A stretch of 64,000 nucleotides of DNA from Leptidea sinapis (Eukaryota > Arthropoda > Insecta > Lepidoptera > Pieridae): positions 18,029,001-18,093,000 of the forward strand of contig NC_066312.1 of the NCBI RefSeq assembly GCF_905404315.1, read 5' to 3'. Positions 23,761-34,760 of the stretch are shown in pieces. The position numbers and the translations under genes were made by a program. Positions within the stretch are counted from its first letter, which is position 1. Each line of letters opens with the position of its first letter. Under the pieces are notes generated by a model. It saw only the letters and a list, made by a program, of their open reading frames with translations. It ran no database searches and was not told where the DNA came from.

Positions 23761-26466
23761 ATTTGGTACAATAGTAAACGTCATGTTAAATAAATGCTCA
23801 TGTTATAACAAGAAATGTAATGTTTACATTGTATTGCCGTTTATAATACACTTAATATTTATTAAAAAAAATATGAATAAATATCGTTTTTAATATAAGA
23901 ATAGTGACTATTTTCGATATCCCTTATAATTGGAGAGTTTTGTACAAAGAGTAAGTAAGTATACAGAGTGAAAATGAAAAGTAATTTCATTCGATTATTG
24001 GTTTACCTACCGATAATATATTATAGTTTTCCCCTATGTCAAAAATTATATTCTATAGTATTTTTTACTTTATGGTACATTATATTCTACAGTGCTATGT
24101 AAATATAACCATAAGCCAATTTTTATGTTCTCTACAAAAAGATTAAACCGACATTGATAAAACTTTCAAAAAAAAATCACAACAGCGCAGCGACCAGCGA
24201 GTGATCCTCTAAGAGCCAAAGAGGATGTAAATACTACGTAATAAGAGGCGGGGCTGCCTAAGAAAATTTTTTAATTTAGTTACTTATGAAACATGCAGTC
24301 ATTTGACATAAGTTTCAACTAGCAGTAATTACAGTAATGCGATTGGCGACAAACTATAATCTGACTAAATATAAAAGCGAACAGTTGCATTTAAAATGTA
24401 GTGCATTTCGGCTATCTCCGTTTTCTACAAGATAATAGCCGTCATCTGTCAATCTGTCCATGACTGCACGTTTTGATACAATCGTATTACATCATATGTT
24501 TTTCTTAGAGAGTTTCGCTAGGCTGATCTAAGAGCTTGATAGCGATCGGATCGGATGGGCAACAATGAAGCGTTACATAGTTAAATTAATTATTTCCAAA
24601 AATTTGAAAGTAATACGTTTCTACTACAAGGCCACATTTTCTCTGGACCTCGCTGGAATGTGAAGCTCCACCCCGTTCCCCTATCACCCCTTCGCGCTTG
24701 TCCTGTTGCGTCAGTACGATTTGCAGTTTCATTACCGTTAGGTAATTGTTCTGATATTTTAGTGTTATTAAAGCTTTGTTTTTTAAATTAACATTCTTAC
24801 GTTTTGATTTTTGTTGTTAATAGTTCTGTAGTTTCTGTTATTCTATGTCTATGTCTGTCGCTATAATAGTACTGCTAGAAAAATAGATACATATTTATTT
24901 AATCCAGATTTTGTAATTGACTTTCATCATTATAATAATTACAATCTCCATCATAACACAATATCTGAACATCAATCTGTAATACCGACAAATTAAATAG
25001 CTGTTTATTTATTAATAATAATATCCTCATGATGCTTGTTTTGCACACCGTAACAAAGCGACGATGTGACGTCATCGACGTCAGGTCCAAAGATAATGTA
25101 ACCGGGAAGTAGCTTCCAAACATTTACTATTACATTTTGTGCCCTGACATATTAATCTTAGGCCAAACCTAATACTTCTTTAAAATATACTAAACTATTT
25201 AGTTTTGCTTGTTTTCTCAATAGGTACATCATCGGCAGAGGACTGTGATATCCCACAGTACAAATGCCATTCTCAAGTCTCATAAAGAAAACGAAGTTCC
25301 AAACACAAGTAGGAGGTACAATAAATACTGATATAACGGATTTTGTCGTCTTGCTGATTATTATTGGTATAGCAGCAACAGTTGCGCATATTCTGTCAAA
25401 ATTTCACCTGTCTATTGTAGTTTATGAGATACAGCCTACAGACAAACAAGTATAGTAATTAGATCGAAATCCTTCGGGTATACAACGCTAATAAGGCCTA
25501 ACGGCTCTAAGAGCACTCTATAGGACACAATATTCATGATGAAAAAAAATCCTGAATGACTCTGTTTTAATTCCTCATGTTTCTATATTAATTTTGTTAT
25601 GAGCTAGCTTCATCCTAGCTAATTATTTTGGAATAAAATTTACGTCATTTTATAGGGAATCTTATTTTCTAGACACTAAAGCAGTGATATAGTTGATAAA
25701 AAAAAACAAATTCTAATAATTTTTAATCAAACAAAAACTACAAAATTCGCCATATCCTGCGCTGGGATGCTCAGTTACGCGTTCTCATCTATATGAAACG
25801 AAATTGCATTTTTGTTTTGCCATATGAATCCTTCTTAAACCTAAATGAAAATATTTTATGAAATTAATTGTATTATGCTATTGTGATTTAGTGAAGCTAT
25901 TCAATTACTAAGCAGATTTATATTTAAGTCACGTATTAGGTATGCTTTGGATCGCACTTTCGAGTGTTTGCGACAAGGATTCTGCAGGCATCGAACTTAT
26001 TACTTCCGCTATTGGATAACGGCGGGCAATGACGCCATCTATTTAAGTTTGGTTACCAATTCTAATCTTTTTATTAAAAGGGACAGAACTGCTCAATCAT
26101 TGCTTACATCACTAATGATATTTTTCTTTTAAATGGGCTTCGTATCAAATAATAGTCTTGGAAGGAAACTCGAACCTCGGACCGAACTACTCGCTAGACT
26201 GGATGGAGAGAAGATCACTAACAATCTAATGTATCTGATATTCCAATGGACTCTAGGTTTGAAGAGACTTCGCACTCGCAGGCGAGTGCGGTGTTATATG
26301 TAGATATGTGAGTTTGTGATTATTAGTGAATGTGTGTATTTATGTGTGAGTGTATTGGTGTGTGAGTATTTGTGTCTAGTGTTATTGCAGGTGTGTGTTT
26401 TGTAATGTGTGTGTGAGTGTGAGTAGCGTTAAACGATTACAGGACGAGGTCTATCTAGTCGGGCTC
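23761..26466. other. Gene-free block
   Basis: No coding sequence is supported. Notable small features: TGACGTCA (a full CRE-type palindrome) at 25067-25074, the hairpin CGCACTCGC-AG-GCGAGTGCG at 26271-26290, and a GTGT-rich tract at 26305-26425 downstream of the LINE fragment that follows. Confidence 0.5.
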
Positions 26467-26760
26467 CTAACAAAGGGTGTGGATTATATTGCTAGCGGTT
26501 TGCTGTACATGGCCGCGCATAGTCTCCGAGGGTGATGTGGTTAGTTTACTGTCGGTGTCGGTGATGGTGTTGGTGTCGCGTTTGTGATGGTAATATAGTC
26601 GTCCGGGTCGACTATGAAATAGTTGAAACTTTGGGTGCTCGGTTGCCTTATCAAAGTAGCGACGCGATATCTTCTTGAAGTGTTGAAATATTGTCAGCAG
26701 CTCAATGCCGCGATGGACATCTACGTTTCGAACGAACCATGGCGCTTCGGTGGCCGTGCG
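26467..26760 (-). mobile_element. Jockey-type LINE C-terminal fragment, no start
   Basis: On the minus strand a 98-codon frame runs from 26760 to a stop at 26467. It reads RTATEAPWFVRNVDIHRGIE, then FKKISRRYFDKATEHP. The pattern 'LRTATEAPWFVRN...DL...F...SRRFF...HPN' is the typical C-terminal tail of Jockey-clade reverse transcriptases. The codon just before the first Arg is a stop where Leu is usual, so the copy is dead. On the plus strand an unrelated 76-codon frame overlaps it and should be ignored. Confidence 0.8.
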
Positions 26761-27962
26761 CTATCTATTCTGATTTATAGTTGGCATGGAAGAGTTATGA
26801 AAGCTGACTCCAGACCTCGTATATTACCCAAGTTTATCATTTTTGATTCATAAAATCAAATATAAAATAGTATGCCATGGCATATATAATATTATTACAA
26901 TTAATTTAATGATCTCCGCTCAGGCCTAATATTATCAACATTTACTACTTTCTCATCGATTTCATTGTTCTCAACAAAAACAATGCAGCAGTGAAAACTA
27001 TTTCGTTTCAAATAGAGCACTGTTCATAAAAAATGTAAGTCAAATAAGTGAAAATGAATAGAGAAATGTAAGCACGTTAGGTAATAAATTGCTCGAAGGT
27101 TTCGCGGTCAGGTAACAAATAAGATTCTTGTTGAAATTTGAGTTGTATTGCGAGCACCGTAACCACATACATTGAGTTGTAGATGCGTGAGAGAACTACT
27201 GGTTTTACGTGGATCGAGGTTCCTATTGAGATGTCTCTGGGAAATTGTTTATATTTGTTCAGTCCAGAAAATATCTAGTATTACACACCAGCACATTTAT
27301 ATATTTATTATCGACGTCTTAAGAATAAGCAAGTTACCTCGCAGGATGGGAACATTCACGTTCTTTGATTCGCATTTCATTCATTTTCGTATTTCGTATT
27401 CATTTTAGTTATACATAATATTTGTTTCTCTTTTTAACCCAATATATTTGTTTTGGGTTATTTACTAAGTCTAGCTTTGATGGTACTTTGAGTAAAAGAT
27501 TCCGCCCTTTCTTTCCTCATATATTTATCATTTCTTTTAGTATAAATATAAATTTACATCTCCAATTATGTCATGCATGGGTTGTTGCTCTCTGGTTTTT
27601 TTTAATATTTCTCAGTTTTATAATTCTTACCATAGCATATTGGCAAATTAATATTTTATTTGTTACACTTTCGGAGTATCTTTGGCAGGCTTTCATTTAG
27701 CATGCAAGAATGAAATAAACCATTATCATCTGTTTTTGATTTTATTTTCTAGTGTTCTTGTATTTTTTTGTGCTTACCATAGATTATGTATAATGCGAGT
27801 GTTGTCTCGCCAAAAATTTGTAACACGTGTCGAATTGATTTTGAAACACGTGTCGAATTGTTTTAAAAACAAATATTGGCGGAATTAACACTAAAGAAAA
27901 CTTAAATCATTTGTATAATCAAAATTTAATCAAAAGTCGTTAAATGTAGCTCATATGAATTT
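26761..27962. other. No supported gene
   Basis: Frames at 27172-27408, 27422-27700 and 27682-27888 are hydrophobic, T-rich translations with no recognisable family. An exact 15-bp duplication, AACACGTGTCGAATT, occurs at 27822 and 27845. Confidence 0.5.
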
Positions 27963-28152
27963 GAGCGCTTTTGCACTACGTCCGATCCGTACCCGTGAAA
28001 AACGGTCCGTTGTAGTCGTAGAATTATTTCTAACAGTTGACGGAAGCCGGATCTAGTGCGTAAACTATCATAAAAATAGTACTGCGACTACCTCGGACCG
28101 TATTTGCAAGGGTACTGATCGGATTCAGATCGGACGTAGTACGAAAACGCTC
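27963..28152. mobile_element. MITE-like element, ~60-bp inverted ends
   Basis: The left end GAGCGCTTTTGCACTACGTC, CGATCCGTACCC, ACGGTCCGTTGTAGTCG is matched in reverse complement at the right end by GAGCGTTTTCGTACTACGTC, CGATC, AGTACCC, ACGGTCCGAGGTAGTCG. The arms differ by a 10-bp indel. 190 bp, non-coding. Confidence 0.88.
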
Positions 28153-28310
28153 TTGCACTAGAATGTCAATTTAACCATATACCAATAATTAGTTTCTTGA
28201 CTAATCTCAATAAATCTGCAGAAATGCAATTTTTTTCTCACTGCTTGAGGGCAACTTGCGTTTAATTACGTTCATCGTACAATGCAATATCAATGTTGTC
28301 GACCTTTTAA

Positions 28311-28372
28311 CCTGGTTGGTTAGGTTACCGACCCTGATCTCTAAGCTAGAGTTCCCCGGTTCGAATTCGGAA
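28311..28372 (+). repeat. tRNA-derived SINE fragment (copy 2)
   Basis: GGTTACCGACCCTGATCTCT, AAGCTAGAGTTCCCCGGTTC, GAATTCGG. Collinear with the copies at 13505-13566 and 32895-32960. Confidence 0.75.
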
Positions 28373-28839
28373 TTTTTCTTAGATCATTTATACGTCTAGA
28401 AAGACTATGACTGCTGTGAAAACGTCGAAAAAAATTGAGCTTAGAACTAACCTCTATTTAAAGCAATTCACGCACACTAACACAAAATGCCATACAAATC
28501 GCGAGTGTAAGACCTAGCTTGTCACGCACACTAAACTAATATTCCTGTATGATATTAGCAGAGATTTTATAGATATTTCTTGTTATAACACAAATTATAT
28601 TAAAACAAAAATAACGAAAATATTCTAAACACCGGAATATTAGATCTATATTTACATTTAAATGAGCATGAGATCGCCTTTGCTGATTATTCTGATGTTA
28701 CAACGTACAACAGGGTTGCGTAAGCATTGAGTTCTTAGTTTGAGATTTCGCTCGTCGATAAGTTATGTGGAATCCGCACATTAGCTGTTTTGTACACAAA
28801 CTATCGAAACCCCAAAGTAAATTTTACATATTATATTGC
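28373..28839. other. No gene
   Basis: Nothing recognised between the SINE fragment and the LINE tail remnant. Confidence 0.5.
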
Positions 28840-29000
28840 AATTAAAATTATTTGTAAAACGATGAAGCTGAACAATGAAAATGAGTTACGTGACTCTTCT
28901 TCTCATTAGTACTATTTCCTAAGTGGTGGTAATTGGAAAAAAGTATAACTTGTAACATTCAACAACAGTGTCATTTTCTTGATCAATTGTTAACAATTAT
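28840..29000 (+). mobile_element. LINE 3' tail, 'cttctcatt' type (copy 2, poor)
   Basis: AACGATGAAGCTGAA, ACTCTTCTTCTCATTAGTAC, AAGTGGTGGTA, then AGTGTCATTTTCTTGATC. Same order as in the copies near 23100 and 34440, more diverged. Confidence 0.6.
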
Positions 29001-30159
29001 ATGTATTGTGAATATATAGGTATTTCTAAGTCAAAAAAATATAGGTTCCGGATAAGTAGTCACCAATAAATCAATCAATACTAGAAAAACCTTCTCTGAA
29101 ACACGCTGCATCTTATAGTATGAGTATTATGCCGATCGGTTCAGTAGTTTTCGCAGTATGACTGAAAGGAAAAACCGGCTCTCAATTGCACGCCTTGAAC
29201 GCGAAGTAGCGAGGTTGTGCTTTATAACCGACCTGTGAAGGTCAAAAGATTTCCACTCTTTAATCTGCATATTTTTTTTCTTTTACTCTTACACATTATA
29301 AAAAGCACATCAATATAAAGCTGAGACACTAATGAATAAACCCTGATACTTTTTTATATAAAAAAAGTTCACTAAAAAAAATTATCGTGGACGTCCATTA
29401 GTCTGTGGTTCAAAAAAACGGCGTGGTACGGAAATCTCGAGAACGACATGACGAAATAACATAATTTTTTTTTCTCACCATTTTCAGAATCAAGCAGAGA
29501 AGGTTTCTTTCGAAAATCACTACTTTAGGCCTTCTCATTTTTTTAAAAAAACGCTCGTGATTCGATTTTCCAATTTTTTTATTAGTACAGATGGATATCT
29601 ATTATATAGAGGATTAAAATATATTATAAAGTTAGGATTTGTTAAAATATGTTATTTGAAATATCTCCAGTCCAAAAATGTACTATATTAAATTGCTTAG
29701 GTAAATAGTAAATACCTAACAATATTTTTTAAAGTGTGTGTAACAAGATAGAGCTAAATTAGTCTCAATTATAAACCCTACTATTATATAAATATAGTAC
29801 TCTTAACTTTTTTAAGATTAGGTAATATCGTAATACCTCAGTAACAAAAAAACAGTAGTTACGGTTTTGGCTAAGCCTATAAGATAGGTATATATAGATA
29901 TTGGTAGGTATTAAAGTTGGTAGTGGATCAAATCAAAGACAATTTTTGTTACTTACCATTTTGTACTTGGTGCTTGGGGTGCTCAAACTTTACCCAACAA
30001 TTTTGGTTCGATTTTCTTCTGGTCTACGTATAATTAAAAAAAAATGCCGGGTTAGCTGTTGCAATTGCAATATGAATTTTTTATGACAGTATATACTTAT
30101 GAAATGAATATAATATTATGTATAGACTTACAATATACTAGTGTATGGAGAAACAAAGA
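29001..30159. other. No supported gene
   Basis: A+T-rich DNA; no repeat with another copy in the window was found. Confidence 0.5.
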
Positions 30160-30290
30160 GTGCAGGAGAGAAGATAATCTCTAACAGAAATACAGCAAGA
30201 TAGAAGGGAAAGCGAATCTATTGTAAGCTATTTTGATTGACAAGTCGTCAACTGTCAGCCAAGCTTGAAATTTGCTCCTTAGTAGTTTGA
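30160..30290 (+). repeat. Dispersed repeat 'gacaagtcgt...cagccaagctt' (copy 1)
   Basis: AAAGCGAATCTATTGTAAGC, TTGATTGACAAGTCGTCAAC and TGTCAGCCAAGCTTG match 43420-43475 and, inverted, 38980-39020. A further shared phrase, TCTATACGCTAGTATAT, occurs at 30706 and 43501. Confidence 0.7.
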
Positions 30291-31495
30291 ATATTCACTC
30301 ACCTACTCAATACATACCACTGGACTGGCAGCTGTCAAAGTGCCTGTTTGATTCGCCATTTTGGCGCTGTTGCTCATGTAGCGAGAGTCTGCGGTACTTA
30401 CCTATACTAGTGATGACAACCTCAGCAAACATCGATAAATGTTGGGGAACTATAAACAAAAAAAATTGTACTTTATTACGTTGAATCTTGAAGTGTAACA
30501 CGGAAAACGAACGAAATTAATTCAAAATGCAGAAACACTTCAGAGTATTGTACGTTCCCTCGCAGCCATTTTATTTATTATTATACGTCAAAATTAGTTC
30601 TCTGGATGCTTGCGAGTGGCGCTTCAAATAGGCACAAAAATTTGATGTCAAACATATGGAACAGCCTGTGCAGTGGTATTTATACAGGTCGAACTATCAG
30701 GTCGTCTATACGCTAGTATATTATAAGTATATGATAATATGATTGAATGCTACAGAAGTAAAAATACAAAATAGGACCCAAAGTGTTCGTCACGCCTTTA
30801 TGAATGTTCAAACATGTCAAATTTACCTTCAGATTGTTTTACCTAAACTAACTAAACTTTATTAATGTTATCGCTGTAAAATAAGCATTATTGAAAGGAT
30901 AGCAAATTTTATTTTCGATATAAAAATATAAAATAAAAATAATATACATATATAATATAATAAATAATAATGTTGGAATCATTTTACGTTAATAAGTTTT
31001 TAAACATTATCTCTGCTATTTTGCATGTTACCATGTAACAGTAGTAATATTAATATTTGAATATGCGATAACAGTCACCCGAATTAATTTTACACAACTA
31101 TTGCTTTTATTCAAATATTTGCTACATATTTAGCAATTTCTGTATATTTAGGAATTTGTGCAAACGTTATTTAAACAAAAATGCATGTTTCCAAATTTTT
31201 AGATCCTTCGTAACAATTTTGTTTCCGTTCTCCCACTGGTATTTAAAGTTATTTTTCCTTTTTCCCGTTTGGGAAAAACTGTCAGAGTGATTTTTTACGA
31301 TGCTCGCGCACACCGTCACGCATATTCGACTCCCTGACGTTAGCTGGTCAACTAGAACATTTGTATCATAATTCAGCTACCAATCCTCTTGTAACTCATA
31401 TTTCCACATACTGAACCACAACCAATGGGCGAGGATTAATTTTATTTCAATTTATATATAAGTTTAAAAAAAATCTCGTAAGTATAAAAATAATT
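30291..31495. other. No supported gene
   Basis: Two overlapping frames on opposite strands at 30272-30501 show no family. No named repeat. Confidence 0.5.
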
Positions 31496-31679
31496 CCATC
31501 ATCAGCCGGAAGACGTCCACTGGTGGACAAAGGCCCCCAAGATTTCCACGATGACCCTTATCCAACGTATTCGGGCGCGATTGACCAGATCGTCGATCCA
31601 TCTTCCAGGGGGGCCTACCGACACCGCGTCTTCCGGTACGTGGTCGCCATTCGAGGACTTTACTGCCCCAACAGCCAAT
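31496..31679 (-). mobile_element. 5'-truncated RTE 3' end (RTE copy 2)
   Basis: Plus-strand hallmarks are AGCCGGAAGACGTCCACTGG, ACAAAGGCC and GTCTTCCGGTACGTGGTCGC. The copy stops where others continue into the AACGGCCATCTG segment. Flanking AATAATT at 31489-31495 and 31680-31686 may be a short target-site duplication. Confidence 0.8.
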
Positions 31680-32280
31680 AATAATTTAATGATATTTAAT
31701 TACACGTTAATTAACTAAATTATGCGGTATAATAATATTTTAATTGGTGGTATTTAATACCATATTTATTACTATATTGCTTTTTCTTCAAACGTTAAAT
31801 AGCACGAGGCAATATTTGTTTTATGCGCTATAGTGGAATAACTTCTTGCGTACGTAAATATGTTTTTTTAAACGTTAAAATAATAGTTTAAAATAACAAC
31901 ATTTCTACAACGTTATTATAGTTCACTAGTTCAATAATATGAGGATAACGAAAGCGTTCACTTGCATTAATAGAGTCGGCAGGGGTCGCAGGTTCAAATA
32001 CCGGTCGTCAAGTAGTGCTCTGTCACGACTTGAAAATACCTGTGACTATATCTATTAATATATAACATTGCACAATACTCACGCCTTTCCTCATAAAGAT
32101 ATTAAAACAAGATATTTAAGATAAATAGTTTAATTGGTTTATAAAAAATAAACAATTTAATAATGAGGCACGTAGACTTTTCTGCGTTGTGAATCAAATT
32201 TCATTACTAATTGATTACAAATTTTAATGTTACTTGAACGTATATGAGAATAGTTCAGTGTAATTTCAGAACAACAAAAC
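31680..32280 (+). other. Gene-free; includes a tRNA-like T-arm remnant
   Basis: GTCGCAGGTTCAAATACCGG at 31987-32006 resembles a T-arm with B-box GGTTCAAATAC. No complete tRNA fold. Otherwise A+T-rich. Confidence 0.45.
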
Positions 32281-32486
32281 TAACGGCCGTTTTCAATAAC
32301 GTATCTCTAGTTACGCATACATTGCTATAATATATATATATATAATAGTTATGTCCAATATTAATAGTTATAGTCCAATACTATCTGTCGATAGGTTATT
32401 GAAATGTAAGTAAGCGTAAAAATATAGATTTGTCTACCTCTAGTATGTTAAACTAAGGATAGATAGGATATTGAAAACGGCCGTAA
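32281..32486. mobile_element. MITE-like element with ACGGCCGTTTTCAATA ends
   Basis: The left end TAACGGCCGTTTTCAATAAC, GTATCTCTAGTTA is matched in reverse complement by the right end TTACGGCCGTTTTCAATATC, CTATCTATCCTTAGTTTA. The interior holds a short TA run. 206 bp, non-coding. Confidence 0.88.
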
Positions 32487-32639
32487 GGCCATTGACGTTA
32501 TATCCAACCTCAAACCATATGCACAATTAATGATGATAATCATGTTTGTATTGATTGTAATAATTGTAATTAAGTCCCATCTAGTTCGAATTTTAAATTA
32601 CCCGAGCGAACTATGTACTAAATACAAATTTATATGGTG

Positions 32640-32850
32640 TTATCTTCGATAATGACAAATTTTCATACAAATTTCCACCCCCCAATTTTTCCCCTCCAAG
32701 CCTTTTATTCGCGATAAAAGGTAACCTATGCTCTTTTCCAATCTCTTGTCCATCTCTGTACTAAATTCCATGAAAATCGGTTCAGTGGTTTAGGCGTGAA
32801 AGCGTAACAAACAAACTTACATTCACATTTATAATATTAAGTAGGGATAA
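32640..32850 (-). mobile_element. Dispersed element end (minus orientation)
   Basis: On the minus strand it starts CTACTTAATATTATAAATGT, runs through CACTGAACCGATTTTCATGG, and continues. The start phrase is the same as at 20257 on the plus strand. Only one end is recognised. Confidence 0.55.
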
Positions 32851-32894
32851 TATACATGACTTAGAAACAAATATTAATATGCATCATACAATCG

Positions 32895-32960
32895 TTTCAC
32901 GTAAAGGAATCTAATCCGGGACCTCTAGCTTAGTATAAAGGGTCACTTACCATAGTGCAG
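32895..32960 (-). repeat. tRNA-derived SINE fragment (copy 3, decayed)
   Basis: Plus strand: AATCCGGGACCTCTAGCTTA, then AAGGGTCACTTACCATAGTG. This is the reverse complement of the AAGCTAGAGGT-CC region of copies 1 and 2. Confidence 0.65.
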
Positions 32961-33469
32961 GGTAAGAGGTTATCAATTATTGTAAGCGTTGCTTGATCTA
33001 CTCATCTAAGTTAATATTCACTTACCTTACCCTACTTACACAATAATACTGTCTGTGCATTATATTTTAATTCTTGTAATGTATGTGTAACATGTTTATC
33101 CAGGTGTTGCTAATAATGTTATAGAATCACAATACCAAAAGATGCTACCTGTCAGCATTCCTTGAAAAATTTACGCTACCAAATATGGAGACTTAGTACT
33201 AAAATACAGACTTTGCAAAACAGCAAGCATGTTGCATCTGTTTAATTATTGGAAAGAATCGTCACGTCCCAGAAGATGTTAAGGCTTGTCTGTAAATTAA
33301 TATATCTACTTAATTATTTTGTTTAAAAAAGACACTTGAAATTTTACGACTGAACAGTAGATTGACTAAACGATCAGACATCCTGAGTCTATATTTTATA
33401 GCAATAGGACATTACATTGTAGGTACAATATTGTACTATTTGTATTTTTTTTACCATAATACTGGGCAG
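32961..33469. other. No gene
   Basis: Nothing recognised. Confidence 0.5.
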
Positions 33470-33600
33470 TTTCTTCTCTCTCAGAGCGCTATTTGTTTCC
33501 GAGGCGTTGATAGTGCTTAAATTGACACCAAAAAGAATTTGAAATGAATCAGTTCTCAGAGAATATATGCCTTTTAGGTCCAGTAATTGAAATTTAGTTT
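33470..33600 (+). repeat. Dispersed repeat, 'ctctcagagcgc' pair (copy 1)
   Basis: TCTCTCAGAGCGCTATTTGT, TTCCGAGG, CACCAAAAAGAATTTGAAAT and ATGCCTTTTA run in the same order at 42250-42362. Confidence 0.75.
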
Positions 33601-34439
33601 CTATAAATAGTCTTTATGACTATAATAAAAAAACATGTGATTAATAAAATCATTTAATTTTTATTGCCATACTCAATTTGTTGTCCGTGTGTTTTAAGTC
33701 CTCAGTCTCTCGGAGACTACACAGAAATGAAGTTGAAATTAAAGCTGTAACATTGTTAGAAGATCTTACAGTACTCGTAGTGTACGATATACGTAAAATA
33801 AAATAATAAAATAAAATAAAGAGTATCAAAATATACTTACAAATAAAATGGTTAGAGAACATCCCTCCAATGTAGAATTACATTTGGATTATTTTAACTC
33901 TACATTGGATAGTGCATTTCAGGTTCATGTATTTAAAATTAAAGTTATTATAATAACTTATTTTCATACCTTTATATATTTATTGTGTGTGTGGATTGAT
34001 ATACTGGAGGAAGTCAATTACACGTAGTGTTATTGTTTATTTATTTACATAATTATTTTTTACTTTTTTTTTCTCATTATCTTTTAATTTATTTTATTTT
34101 ATTTATTTATTCAATGAACAAAATTATCTTAATATTTATAATAATAGAGACATACTCGCAAAACCTCTAAGGTTTATGTGCGAGCGGTAAGTTCGCATTA
34201 CAATAATTATTTTAATTACTTAAGACTTAATATAACATATAGTAGTAATATTAAAAATAAACATCATAGGTATTCCTGGTTATTAGCTTCTAGATAGTAT
34301 TTTTTTAGTTTTATTTTGAAATTTTCCTTTTGCAGATATATATCTATTAGATCATCAGGTAATGTATTTAATATCCTTGGTAATACATAGTTACAGGTTC
34401 TTTTACCATATACATTGTTATATTTAGAAAAAAAACTTA
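33601..34439. other. No gene
   Basis: T-rich DNA with TTTATTT repeats around 34075-34110, probably part of an old LINE end. Confidence 0.45.
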
Positions 34440-34760
34440 TTAAGGTAGGCTAGCTTCCACATATTTTGTTTTCTTTCATATTTCTTAAGATTAACTTACT
34501 TTTGTAAAGCATTGAGTATTTTTGTTGCATCACTTTAAACATATTTGTATGTTTGAAAAGATTTGTAAAACGTTGAAGCTGAAAATGTTGATTTAAAATA
34601 GTGCCAATGAGCTTCTTGCCACTTCTTCTCATTAAAACTCAAACTTTTCCGAAGTGAAGTGAGTGAAGTCTTTTTGAATGAATGATAGATTTTGACGTTC
34701 AATTAATTGTTTCAAATCCTGTTTCCAACGTAAATATTCAAATTTAATTTAATTCAATCT
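34440..34760 (+). mobile_element. LINE 3' tail, 'cttctcatt' type (copy 3)
   Basis: GAGCTTCTTGCCACTTCTTC, TCATTAAAACTCAAAC, TTTCCGAAGTGAAGTG, TTTTGACGTTCAATTA, ending in repeated TTTAAT units. Collinear with 23100-23299. No intact protein. Confidence 0.7.

Noticed and set aside
25067..25074. TGACGTCA, a CRE-type site
   Set aside because: A single 8-mer 15 kb from the gene with no supporting motif cluster.
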